Positions 26,009 through 33,442 of a stretch of 64,000 nt of DNA are shown one piece after another. The stretch lies in NCBI GenBank assembly GCA_901538445.1, contig LR594585.1:62001-126000 (forward strand), written 5' to 3'. The translations under genes were made by a program, and so were the position numbers. The notes beneath the pieces are model-generated. The model was not told where the DNA came from, did no database searches, and saw only the letters and a program-made list of their open reading frames with translations. How positions within the stretch are numbered: the stretch's first letter is position 1; every line of letters starts with the position of its first letter. The stretch is from Gemmataceae bacterium (GTDB lineage Bacteria > Planctomycetota > Planctomycetia > Gemmatales > Gemmataceae).

Positions 26009-26440
26009 ATGAAAGCCGAGACGGACCCCGTCACCGAGGACGAGTGGTTGATCCGGATCGTTCACTTCGACAAGTTCACGGGCCGAGTTCCGCCGGTGTC
26101 GCCGAACGCTTTCGAGCCGCGTGTGAAGGGCGAACACGCCGACACCACCGGCCTCAGCCTGTTTCGCGAAGCGTGCCTGAGAACTCCTGAACAGGCGCTG
26201 GACGTCATCGCTCCTGACAAGCGAACACTGAAGGGACTGGTCCGGGTTCCAATGACGCTCTTGCTCGACCTTCGTCTCACGGCCCGGCCCGAGCCAATTG
26301 AGTTGGTGCCGGGTCACGTCGTGATCCCTGAACTGAACAGTGCGGACTACGCGGCCAATAAGGCCGGCTTCGTAACACCCAAGCTCCGCCTCGCGGAAGT
26401 CGCCAGCGAGAACGTCGTGTTCCGCCCCTCCTCGTCATAG
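26009..26440 (+). CDS. Uncharacterised protein, third gene of the TIGR04255 module
   Basis: 143 residues, starting 25 nt after the previous stop with GGTGAG ahead of the ATG. The sequence DEWLIRIVHFDKF, then SPNAFEPRVKGEHADTTGLS (about 31-50), and VPGHVVIPELNS near 99-110 match a loose family of hypothetical proteins with the pattern R-I, S-x-x-A-F-x-P, D-x-x-G-L-S and P-x-H-x-x-I. These were noted from memory as partners of the two upstream genes in other bacteria. No signal peptide. Function unknown. Confidence 0.68.
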   Translation: MKAETDPVTEDEWLIRIVHFDKFTGRVPPVSPNAFEPRVKGEHADTTGLSLFREACLRTPEQALDVIAPDKRTLKGLVRVPMTLLLDLRLTARPEPIELVPGHVVIPELNSADYAANKAGFVTPKLRLAEVASENVVFRPSSS

Positions 26441-26467
26441 CCGTTCGTGCGCTGCGGAGTTGCTCCC

Positions 26468-26932
26468 GTGCTCCCCTTCCACGTCGCGTACACCCTGGGC
26501 CGGCGGCAGCGCGTCGGGGAGCTGCTCCCGTGGCTGCCGGCGCTCGCCGGGAGCCTCGGGTTCGGCATCGGCGGCACCTACCTCTCCGCGTCCGTCACCC
26601 CGTGGTTCCTGCTCCTGTTCCTCCCACCGGTCCTCTTCTACCGCGGGCTGTTCCGGCTCCTGTTCGACCTCGCGGTGCGGCCCACCAAGCCCGTCGAACT
26701 CACGGTGGACGAGTTCACCCTCTGGGTGCGGACCGGGGACGAGCGCCGAACGCTGCCGCTCGCGGGCATCATCCAGGTGTTCCGCACCGACGACGGGTGG
26801 ACCGTGCTGCACCGCGACAACTCGACGCTGCTGGTCCCGGCCGGCGTGCTCACCGACGCGCAGCTCGACTACCTCAAGGCGTTCCCCCGCCGCGCGCTCG
26901 CCGAGCGCCGGGCGGTCGAACGCGCCCCGTGA
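26468..26932 (+). CDS. Small membrane protein with YcxB-like C-terminal domain
   Basis: 154 residues from the GTG 8 nt after GGAG. Two hydrophobic segments (about 19-38 and 43-62, including ASVTPWFLLLFLPPVLFY) are followed by a cytosolic beta domain with LTVDEFTLWVRTGDERRTLPL and TDDGWTVLHRDNSTLLVPAG, the pattern of YcxB-like domains. Planctomycetes have many such proteins and no role is known. It ends 11 nt before the next start, so the two are probably cotranscribed. Confidence 0.65.
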   Translation: MLPFHVAYTLGRRQRVGELLPWLPALAGSLGFGIGGTYLSASVTPWFLLLFLPPVLFYRGLFRLLFDLAVRPTKPVELTVDEFTLWVRTGDERRTLPLAGIIQVFRTDDGWTVLHRDNSTLLVPAGVLTDAQLDYLKAFPRRALAERRAVERAP

Positions 26933-26943
26933 CGGAGCGCCCG

Positions 26944-27597
26944 ATGGGCCTGTTCAGTTGGTTGTTCGGGAAGCCGCCGCGGGTCGCGAGCCGCGACGTG
27001 ATCTGGCTCACCGACGCGGCCCGGCGGCGCGGGGCGGCCGACGCGGTCGCCGCGCACCTCGGCGCGGGCCGGCCGGTTCTCGTGCTGGCGCAGTTCCCGG
27101 CGACGCTGGCCGCGTTCGGCGAACAGGTCGTCGGCCGCGGGTGGCCACACCTCGCGGTCCCGTCGGAGTTGACGCCCGCGGCCGCACTCAAGCTCGCCTC
27201 CGAGCCGCGGGTGCTGTTCGGACTGGTGCGGAACCTGAAGCCCGACGAGTTCCCGCCGCCCGACACCGCCCCGCCCAGCCCGCTACCGGTGGTCGTGCTG
27301 GAGCGGCACCTCCTGCGGGCGCACGACGACCGGGTCACGCAGTTCGCTGAGGGATTGGGGAGCCGGGCAGCGGTCGAGTACCACGTCTCGATGGACGACC
27401 CGCTGATGGCGCTGTTCGCGGGGGAGTGGGTAACGAACGCGCTCCGCAGCCTCGGCATGAAGGAATCGGAGTCGATCGACAGCGCGATGGTCGGCCGGCG
27501 AATCGAGCAGGCCCAGGCGAAGATCGCGAAGTCCGTGACGCTTGAGCAGGACGCCGACTCGGCCGCCGAGTGGCTGGAGCGGAACCGGGCGACGTGA
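26944..27597 (+). CDS. Uncharacterised cytosolic protein
   Basis: 217 residues. The ATG is 9 nt after GGAG. The N-terminus MGLFSWLFGKPPRVASRD is followed by an alpha/beta sequence (VIWLTDAARRRGAADAVAAH, PVLVLAQFPATLAAFGEQV, PLPVVVLERHLLRAHDDRV, VEYHVSMDDPLMALF). This alternation is reminiscent of the second RecA-like lobe of SecA-type or helicase ATPases, but no Walker motif is present. The C-terminal third is helical and charged. It probably forms an operon with the preceding membrane protein. No function assigned. Confidence 0.6.
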   Translation: MGLFSWLFGKPPRVASRDVIWLTDAARRRGAADAVAAHLGAGRPVLVLAQFPATLAAFGEQVVGRGWPHLAVPSELTPAAALKLASEPRVLFGLVRNLKPDEFPPPDTAPPSPLPVVVLERHLLRAHDDRVTQFAEGLGSRAAVEYHVSMDDPLMALFAGEWVTNALRSLGMKESESIDSAMVGRRIEQAQAKIAKSVTLEQDADSAAEWLERNRAT

Positions 27598-27601
27598 GCT
27601 G

Positions 27602-27796
27602 TCAGAAACCGTCCGGACGGGGAACATCGAGTTGGCGGCAGATGACGCGGACCATGTCCCGCTTGATGGCCGTGTGCCGAGGCACGGGTGCGGTATTCTT
27701 GTTCGCGGGGTTCGTCCAGATGTCGTGCCGGCTGCCGTGGTGGCTGAACTGGCAGCCGTGATCCCGAAGGTGCCGTTCGAGGTCGCGCCGGTTCAC
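27602..27796 (-). CDS. hicA: HicA-type mRNA interferase toxin
   Basis: 64 residues from a GTG preceded by AGAGGGG. A longer version from GTG 27823 would overlap the hicB stop but has a poorer ribosome site. NRRDLERHLRDHGCQFSHHG, then SRHDIWTNP and VPRHTAIKRDMVRVICRQL, match the HicA double-stranded-RNA-binding-like fold with its conserved Gly-Ser-x-His. HicA cleaves mRNA when not bound by HicB. The antitoxin gene lies immediately upstream in the same direction. Convergent with the gene ending at 27597. Confidence 0.85.
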   Translation of the reverse strand: MNRRDLERHLRDHGCQFSHHGSRHDIWTNPANKNTAPVPRHTAIKRDMVRVICRQLDVPRPDGF

Positions 27797-27819
27797 TTCA
27801 GCCCCTCTGCGGGTTGCGA

Positions 27820-28086
27820 TCACGCGGTTTTCTTTGCGGCCGCACGCCCCTTGGGCCGCGTTGCTTTCGGCACCGGTTGCGCGGCCTTCGCCTTTTCGGC
27901 CCGGTAATCCGCGTACGTTTGAATCACGTCGCGGGCCATTTCAAACGCCTCTTCCAGCGTGTCGCCCTGCGTCATCACGTCCGGGTTGAACGGCGACGTG
28001 ACGACGTAGCCGCCTTCTTCCGCCGTCTCCAGCAGGAGCGTCAGTTCGCCGTCCGTCACGATGTACTTCTTCGGTGTCGCGGCCAT
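27820..28086 (-). CDS. hicB: HicB-type antitoxin
   Basis: 88 residues. The ATG is 7 nt after GGAGGG. The HicB partial RNase H-like fold is recognised from KYIVTDGELTLLLETAEEGGYVVTSPF and the conserved TQGDTLEEAFEMARDVIQTY. The usual C-terminal ribbon-helix-helix or helix-turn-helix is replaced by a short Lys/Ala/Pro-rich tail (residues 64-88), so DNA binding for autoregulation may be weak or rely on basic contacts. It precedes hicA, the reverse of the commonest hicA-hicB order but known in other loci. Confidence 0.85.
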   Translation of the reverse strand: MAATPKKYIVTDGELTLLLETAEEGGYVVTSPFNPDVMTQGDTLEEAFEMARDVIQTYADYRAEKAKAAQPVPKATRPKGRAAAKKTA

Positions 28087-28202
28087 TTTCGCCCTCCGGT
28101 CGGTCACCCATTCATACTCCGACTTCGGCAGCGACACAAGCCGCCCCGCACGGGTACACTGTCCCAGACCCGCCGCGTCACCCCTCGCCGGAACCCGTCG
28201 CA

Positions 28203-28964
28203 ATGGAACTCGCCGACCTCGCGTGGCCCGCCGTCAATTCGCTGCCGAAGACCACTCCCGTCGTGTTCCCGATCGCCGCACTCGAGCAGCACGGCCGGCA
28301 CATGCCGGTGTTCACCGACTCGCTCCTGTGCGGGGAGGTCGTACGGCGCGTGAAGCAGACGCCGGTCGGCGCGAAGTGCCTGTTCGCGCCGATGCAGTGG
28401 CTCGGGAACTCGCACCACCACATCGACTTCCCCGGCACGCTCTCCGCGTCGGCCCGCGTGTACCTCGACCTGCTCAAAGACCTCGCCCGGTGCTTCATCG
28501 GGTACGGCTTCACGCGCATCGTGTTCGTGAACGGCCACGGCGGGAACACGGTGCCGAGTCAGCAGGCGCTGTTCGAGCTGAAGCAGGACCTCCGCGACCG
28601 CCGCGACCTGCTCCTGCTCTCGCTCACCTACTGGGACTCGCGGGGCGGCCCGCCGACGGACATTCCCGGCCTTGTGCAGACGCAGATGGGCCACGCCTGC
28701 GAATGGGAGACGTCGATGGTGCTGCGGCTCGCCCCGCACCTCGTCCACGGGCACGCAAACGCGCCCGAGGTGCCGTTCGGGAAGGGGTTCGCGCCGGGCT
28801 ACCGCGCGTGGGTGATGCCGGACCGCAGCGAGCCGGGGCACATCGGCACGCCGGCCGCCGCGACCGCGGAGAAGGGCGAGGCGTTGTTCGCGTACTTCGC
28901 CGCCGGCGTCGCCTCGTACCTGGAGCGCGTCGCGGCGTGGGACGGGGTGTCGTGGGACGCATAG
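28203..28964 (+). CDS. Creatininase family amidohydrolase
   Basis: 253 residues. The family's dinuclear metal site is visible in order: IAALEQHGRHMP with Glu and His (about 25-36), TDSLL with Asp near 39, SHHHIDFPGT near 70-79, VNGHGGN near 116-122 and the Glu in CEWETS near 166-171. Members hydrolyse cyclic amides or act in cofactor pathways (creatininase, MftE, FAPy deformylase). The substrate cannot be deduced from this context. No strong ribosome site precedes ATG 28203. It is divergent from hicBA and ends just before an inverted repeat. Confidence 0.87.
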   Translation: MELADLAWPAVNSLPKTTPVVFPIAALEQHGRHMPVFTDSLLCGEVVRRVKQTPVGAKCLFAPMQWLGNSHHHIDFPGTLSASARVYLDLLKDLARCFIGYGFTRIVFVNGHGGNTVPSQQALFELKQDLRDRRDLLLLSLTYWDSRGGPPTDIPGLVQTQMGHACEWETSMVLRLAPHLVHGHANAPEVPFGKGFAPGYRAWVMPDRSEPGHIGTPAAATAEKGEALFAYFAAGVASYLERVAAWDGVSWDA

Positions 28965-28966
28965 TC

Positions 28967-29075
28967 CGGTGATCGGAGGTTGGAAGTTGGAGATTGGACG
29001 GACCGACCGAACCCACCCGCGCCCGGCGTCAACATGGCCCCGACCGACCATCCAATGTCCAACCTCTCACCACCG
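28967..29075. repeat. Imperfect inverted repeat spanning the MFS start
   Basis: The left arm 28967-29001 (CGGTGATCGGAGGTTGGAAG...) and right arm 29048-29075 (CCATCCAATGTCCAACCTCT...) pair with an 8-nt bulge. The right arm contains ATG 29055 and reaches codon 14 of the longer MFS reading frame. Confidence 0.7.
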
Positions 29076-30338
29076 ACCACCCGCCCCCAATCCCCCTGGC
29101 GCTGGTGGGTGTGCGGCGCGCTGATGTTCGCGACGCTGCTGAACTACATGGACCGGCAGGTGCTGCCGCAGATCGCCACCGAGCTGAAGGACGCCTACGG
29201 GCTCGACAACGCCCGGTACGGCAAAGTCGGCCGGAACTTCGCGTGGGCGTTCGCGGTGGGGTCGATCTTCTTCGGCCTCGTCGCCGACCGCGTCGGCCCC
29301 CGGGCGCTGTACCCTGTTGTCCTCGTCGGCTGGTCGGCGGCCGGGCTGGCAACGCCGCTGATGGCCGACCCGCGGTACGCCTCGCTGGCCGCGCCCGCGG
29401 ACGACCCGGCGAGCGGCCCGTACCTGTGGCTCCTGTACTGCCGCACGCTCCTCGGGTTCTTCGAGGCGGGGCACTGGCCGTGCGCGCTGCTCACCGCCCG
29501 GCAGATCCTCGCGGCGAGGGACCGGCCGCTCGGCAACGGGTTGCTCCAGAGCGGTGCGGCGCTCGGCGCGATCTTGGTGCCGCTGTACACTGCCGCCGTG
29601 CGGCACCTCGGCGGCGGGTGGGAGGTCGCGTTCTGGACCATCGGCGGCATCGGCCTGCTGTGGGTGCCGGCGTGGCTGCTGCTCGTGCGCCGCGGCGACC
29701 TTGACCGAATGGCAGAGGCTCCGGTCGCTGACGCTCCCAACTCGCCAGTTGCGTTCGGCTGGGGGCGGTTCGCGCGCGTGTACGCCACGCTGTTCCTCGT
29801 AATCGTGGGCATCAGCGTGAGCTGGCAGTTCATCCGCGAGTGGCTGCCGAAGTACCTGAAGGAGTCGCAGGGGCTTTCGGCCGACGCCGCGGACCTCGTC
29901 GTCCCCGCGTACTACGTCTCGGCGGAACTCGGGTGCTTCGCGTTCGGGCTGTTCGTGCGGCAACTGGTGGCGCGCGGCCGCACCGTCCACTCGGCGCGCG
30001 TCCTCGGGTACGCGGCGTTCACGGCGGTCACCGCGGCCGCCGCCGTCGCGCCGCTCGCCGGCGGGTGGGCGACGGTCGCGCTCGTCGTGCTCGCCGGTGC
30101 GGGCATCCTCGGGTTGCACCCGTGCTACTACGCGCTCGCACAGGAGCTGCCCGCAAAGCAGATGGCGTTCCTCTCCGGGTTGCTCGCGGCGGTCGCGTGG
30201 TTCGTGGTGGGCGGCGTACAGGAACAGATGGGCGCGCACATCCAGGCGACGGGCAGCTACGCCGCCGGGTTCGTCCTCGCCGGCCTCGCCCCGCTCCCCG
30301 GGCTGGTCGCGTTGCTCATCCTCTGGCGGAAGCCGTGA
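29034..30338 (+). CDS. MFS transporter (anion:cation symporter/hexuronate-type)
   Basis: 434 residues from ATG 29034, or 427 from ATG 29055. Neither start has a Shine-Dalgarno sequence, and both lie in an inverted repeat. About 12 membrane segments are visible. TM1 has LMFATLLNYMDRQVLPQI, the typical signature of the ExuT/ACS branch of sugar-acid and organic-anion transporters, and the loop between TM2 and TM3 has FGLVADRVGPRALYP. RTLLGFFEAGHWPCAL near TM4 is also typical. A sugar-acid substrate is plausible but not shown; KdgK at 43.8 kb would be compatible. The 3' end overlaps the methyltransferase gene by 23 bp. Confidence 0.85.
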   Translation: MAPTDHPMSNLSPPTTRPQSPWRWWVCGALMFATLLNYMDRQVLPQIATELKDAYGLDNARYGKVGRNFAWAFAVGSIFFGLVADRVGPRALYPVVLVGWSAAGLATPLMADPRYASLAAPADDPASGPYLWLLYCRTLLGFFEAGHWPCALLTARQILAARDRPLGNGLLQSGAALGAILVPLYTAAVRHLGGGWEVAFWTIGGIGLLWVPAWLLLVRRGDLDRMAEAPVADAPNSPVAFGWGRFARVYATLFLVIVGISVSWQFIREWLPKYLKESQGLSADAADLVVPAYYVSAELGCFAFGLFVRQLVARGRTVHSARVLGYAAFTAVTAAAAVAPLAGGWATVALVVLAGAGILGLHPCYYALAQELPAKQMAFLSGLLAAVAWFVVGGVQEQMGAHIQATGSYAAGFVLAGLAPLPGLVALLILWRKP

Positions 30339-31185
30339 CGCCGGGCCGCCGCGCTCGGAACACGAGGTAGCGCATCGCACCGGTGCGGTACGCCAGCCAG
30401 ATGCGGGCCATCGTGACCAGGAAAATGCGGTTGCGGCTCGCGGCGCTCAGCAGGAACGCGCGCCCGGCCGCGTCGGTGAAGAACCGCCCGGCCGCCCGCC
30501 GCAGGCAGATGCCCCACGTCCCCCGCACCTCGCGCGTGACGTCCGTCGCGGCTTCGACCTCGAACCCCGCGGCCGTCAGCAGCTCGCGGTAGTCGGTCTC
30601 GGTGCCCATGCCGGGGAGCCGGCCCTCGCGGCAGATCGGTTCGAGCAGGTTGCGCTTCTCCCACGGCCGTGCCTTCTCGGCGGCGATCCACGCGCAGATC
30701 GCGAACCGCCCGCCCGGCCTCAGGACGCGAAACGCCTCGACGAACGCCCGCGCCTTGTCGAGCATGTGCTCGGTGCTCTCGATCGCGTACGCCGCGTCGA
30801 ACGACTCGGCCGGAAGGCCGTTGTCGAGCCAGTCGCGCAGGAGATACCGCGGGTTCGTGCCGCCGGGGTTCGTCGCCTCGGCGAACGCCTGCTGCGCCGG
30901 CACGATGGTGAGGGCCGTCACCTGTGCGTCGAACGTGCGGGCCACGAGCCGGGCGCTCGCGCCGTACCCCGAGCCGATGTCGCACACGCGGTCGCCGCGC
31001 GTCACCCCGGCCTGCTCCGCGACGAACGCCGTGAGCTGCTCGACGGCCTCGAGCGGCGACTCGCGGCCCGTGCGCCACAGCCCGTGGTGGACGTGCTCGC
31101 CCCACACCTCGCGGTACAGGCGGTCGAGTTCCTGGTAGTGGTCGGCGACGACGCCGGGAGCGAGCGGGCGGTGCGGGGTAATCAT
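30316..31185 (-). CDS. Class I SAM-dependent methyltransferase
   Basis: 289 residues. Motif I is VCDIGSGYGASARLVA near 68-83, followed by VTALTIVPAQQ near 90-100, the DAAYAIESTEHMLDK segment near 129-143 and VLRPGGRFAICAWIA near 154-168. The arrangement, with HHGLW near the N-terminus, resembles gamma-tocopherol/sarcosine-type and cyclopropane-like small-molecule methyltransferases. The substrate is unknown. No ribosome site precedes ATG 31185, but longer in-frame versions would read through a palindrome. The end overlaps the MFS gene on the other strand. Confidence 0.8.
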   Translation of the reverse strand: MITPHRPLAPGVVADHYQELDRLYREVWGEHVHHGLWRTGRESPLEAVEQLTAFVAEQAGVTRGDRVCDIGSGYGASARLVARTFDAQVTALTIVPAQQAFAEATNPGGTNPRYLLRDWLDNGLPAESFDAAYAIESTEHMLDKARAFVEAFRVLRPGGRFAICAWIAAEKARPWEKRNLLEPICREGRLPGMGTETDYRELLTAAGFEVEAATDVTREVRGTWGICLRRAAGRFFTDAAGRAFLLSAASRNRIFLVTMARIWLAYRTGAMRYLVFRARRPGVTASARG

Positions 31186-31240
31186 GCAGGTTGGTATACT
31201 GCACGCCTCGCTGAAGTGCCCGAGGGGTAAACCCCCGCCG

Positions 31241-31303
31241 GGCGAACCCTGAGCGCCAGCGAGGGGGTGAGGCGCACCCCCTCGCTGGCGCTCAGGGTTC
31301 GCC
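31241..31303. repeat. Inverted repeat, family A, second copy, opposite arm order
   Basis: The 29-nt arms 31241-31269 and 31275-31303 pair perfectly over a 5-nt loop (AGGCG). The sequence is the family A 29-mer, but the arms are arranged outward compared with 3281-3359. It lies between divergent genes (methyltransferase and ABC transporter). Confidence 0.92.
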
Positions 31304-31445
31304 AGAAACGTGCCCCAGCCCGTGCCCGTGCCCGATTGCTGCCTTTTCCCGTCTTCCCACCTCCTCCGCGGCCACACGAAACTGCCGTAGACTCGGTAAG
31401 CCGCTGTGGGTATTGCGGGCGGCGTAAGAGCGGGGAGGGACATCC

Positions 31446-32444
31446 GTGGCCGGCGACAGTACCGAACTCATCGTCGAGACGGCGCACCTCACCAAGATCT
31501 ACCAGAACCGGCAGATCGCGCTGAACGACGTGTCGCTGACCATCGAGCCCGGGTGCGTGCTCGGGCTGCTCGGCCCCAACGGGGCCGGGAAGACCACGTT
31601 CCTGCGGCTCATCCTCGGGCTGCACCGGCCCACCGCGGGCTGGGCCAAGGTGTTCGGCAAGGTGATGCACCCGAACGCGGCCGACCTGCGCCGCCGGGTC
31701 GGGTACATCCCCACGAACCCGCAGTTCCCCAAGGGCATGACGCCCATCACGTACCTCGACTACATCGCCCGGCTGTTCGGCCTGCCGGCCGACGTGCGGA
31801 AGCCCAAGCTCGCGACGCTGATCCGGGCCGTCGATCTGCTCGCGCACTCGGGGCACTCGCTGTCGCACTTCACCCCGGGCATGACCGCGCGCCTCGCGGT
31901 CGCCGCGAGCCTCATCAACGAGCCCGACCTGCTGATCTGGGACGAGCCGACCCACGGGCTCGACATCGAGGCCCGCCGCTCGATGCTCGAACTCATCAAG
32001 CGGCTCGCCGCCGACAAGACGCTGATCCTCAGCAGCCACAACCTGAGCGACGTGGACGAGGTGTGCAACCACGCCTGCGTGCTCAACAAGGGGCAGATGA
32101 TCTTCCACGGGTCGCTGCAGGACCTGAAGGGCCGCATCCGCAAGAACCACTACGAGCTCGACCTCGACGGCGAACAGAAGGCGATCACCAAGGTCGTCGG
32201 CGTGCTGCGGGCGCTCAAGGACTTCACCCAGGTGCAGCTCCGCCACCGCCGGCTCGAGGTCAAGCTCGGCGAGGAGACGCCGAACGCCGCGCTGCTGGCC
32301 CAGATGTTCCAGGTGCTGGCCGAGCACAAGGTCACGCTCATCACGGTGCGGAGCGTCGGCATGCAGACCGAGCAGGCGTACCTCGACCTGGTGGAGAAGG
32401 AAGAGCAGCGCGGGTTCGCCCGCCTGTACGCGGAAGCCGCCTGA
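31446..32444 (+). CDS. ABC transporter ATP-binding protein
   Basis: 332 residues. GTG start after GGGAGGGAC. Walker A is GPNGAGKTT (about 43-51), the Q-loop region is YIPTNPQF, Walker B is LLIWDEPTHGLD (about 165-176) and the H-loop is SSHNLSD (about 197-203). The signature motif is degenerate: FTPGMTARL (about 143-151) instead of the usual YSxGMxQRL/LSGGQ. A C-terminal extension (about 240-332) is typical of ATPases serving ABC-2 export permeases. The permease gene follows 123 nt downstream, with an AT-rich inverted repeat in between. Confidence 0.88.
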   Translation: MAGDSTELIVETAHLTKIYQNRQIALNDVSLTIEPGCVLGLLGPNGAGKTTFLRLILGLHRPTAGWAKVFGKVMHPNAADLRRRVGYIPTNPQFPKGMTPITYLDYIARLFGLPADVRKPKLATLIRAVDLLAHSGHSLSHFTPGMTARLAVAASLINEPDLLIWDEPTHGLDIEARRSMLELIKRLAADKTLILSSHNLSDVDEVCNHACVLNKGQMIFHGSLQDLKGRIRKNHYELDLDGEQKAITKVVGVLRALKDFTQVQLRHRRLEVKLGEETPNAALLAQMFQVLAEHKVTLITVRSVGMQTEQAYLDLVEKEEQRGFARLYAEAA

Positions 32445-32449
32445 GCAGG

Positions 32450-32555
32450 AATGAAAAAGGTAAAAAGTAAAGAATAAAATGAGACCATGCCTGCCGGGCG
32501 GTGCGGCGGAGCCCGGCTTTCGTCATTTACTTTTTACCTTTTGACCTTTTTCATT
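32450..32555. repeat. AT-rich inverted repeat between ABC genes
   Basis: AATGAAAAAGGTAAAAAGTA... (from 32450) pairs imperfectly with TACTTTTTACCTTTTGACCT... (ending CATT at 32555), with a small GC hairpin (32493-32517) in the loop. The arms are about 75 percent A+T on the strand pair, exceptional for this genome. It sits inside a probable two-gene operon. Confidence 0.8.
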
Positions 32556-32567
32556 CGGAGCTTCGCC

Positions 32568-33350
32568 GTGGACACGCCCCCGGTGGTCACCCTGCGGTTC
32601 AACAAGTTCCTGCCGTACTGGGCGGTGTTCCAGACCGACCTGCGCCAGACGGCCCGGAGCTGGGTGTACCGCCTGTGGGTCATCATGACCGTGTTCGCGG
32701 CCGGCGCGTTCCTGCTGTACCGGGTCGGGCTGCACCAGGAGGCGGGCATGGTGCAGTCCGCGGCCGTGCAGTGCGGCGACCTGTTCCGGCTCATGGTGGT
32801 CGGCGGGCTCGCGCTCGTCGTCGTGCTGGCGGTCTCGGCCGTCGGCGGCGAGCGGGGCACCCTCGCCGACTCGATCCTGTCCCGCGGCATCAGCCGGTAC
32901 CAGTACTTCCTCGCGAAGTGGCACGCGCGGCTCGTCGTGGTGGTGAGCACGTTCGCGGTGCTGGCCGCCGGCATCCTCGTCGCCGGCTACTTCCTCTTCA
33001 AGTCGGACGCCGAGTCGGACCTCACCCTGACGGGCGGGCTTGCGGCGGTGCTCGCGGTCGCCGCGGCGCTGTGCGTGATCGTGACGTGGGGCGTGGTGAT
33101 CGGCTCGCTGACGAACGGCCCGGTCCTCGGCATCACCGTGTTCTGGCTGGTGCTGTACGGCGTCGGCTTTCTACTGACGCTGATGCCCGAGCCGTGGCCG
33201 AGCCCGGACCGCGAACTGGCCCGGCTGAAGTTCGTGCTGCGGGGCCAGTTCAACGAACTGGTGCTGGCGAACCTTGTGATCGCGTCCGTGCTGCTCTCGG
33301 CCGCGGCCGGCGCACTCGGTGTGGTGGGGTTCAGCAAGAGCGACGTGTGA
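32568..33350 (+). CDS. ABC-2 type permease subunit
   Basis: 260 residues. GTG start 8 nt after GGAG. About six hydrophobic segments are visible: WVIMTVFAAGAFLLY, LMVVGGLALVVVLAVSAV, LVVVVSTFAVLAAGILVAGY, LAAVLAVAAALCVIVTWGVV, ITVFWLVLYGVGFLLTL and LVIASVLLSAAAGALGVVG. The cytosolic loop with ERGTLADSILSRGISRYQYFLAKW (about 93-116) has the form of the ABC-2 permease coupling region. It likely pairs with the upstream ATPase to form an exporter whose substrate is unknown. Confidence 0.8.
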   Translation: MDTPPVVTLRFNKFLPYWAVFQTDLRQTARSWVYRLWVIMTVFAAGAFLLYRVGLHQEAGMVQSAAVQCGDLFRLMVVGGLALVVVLAVSAVGGERGTLADSILSRGISRYQYFLAKWHARLVVVVSTFAVLAAGILVAGYFLFKSDAESDLTLTGGLAAVLAVAAALCVIVTWGVVIGSLTNGPVLGITVFWLVLYGVGFLLTLMPEPWPSPDRELARLKFVLRGQFNELVLANLVIASVLLSAAAGALGVVGFSKSDV

Positions 33351-33360
33351 CGTGTCTTTC

Positions 33361-33427
33361 GAGCCACGGGGCTCGGCCCCGTGGTCTTCCGCAACTCCGG
33401 CTACCACGGGGCCAAGCTCTGTGGCTC
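33361..33427. repeat. Inverted repeat, family B, diverged copy
   Basis: 33361-33385 (GAGCCACGGGGCTCGGCCCC...) pairs imperfectly with 33403-33427. It shares the flank CTTTCGAGCCACGGGG with the copy at 7559. It lies between convergent genes. Confidence 0.8.
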
Positions 33428-33442
33428 CGCAATCAGAACCAC

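Noticed and set aside
24755-28086. Prophage or named defence island
   Set aside because: There is no integrase, capsid, nuclease, helicase or attachment repeat. Only the TIGR04255 trio and HicBA are present, too little for such a claim.
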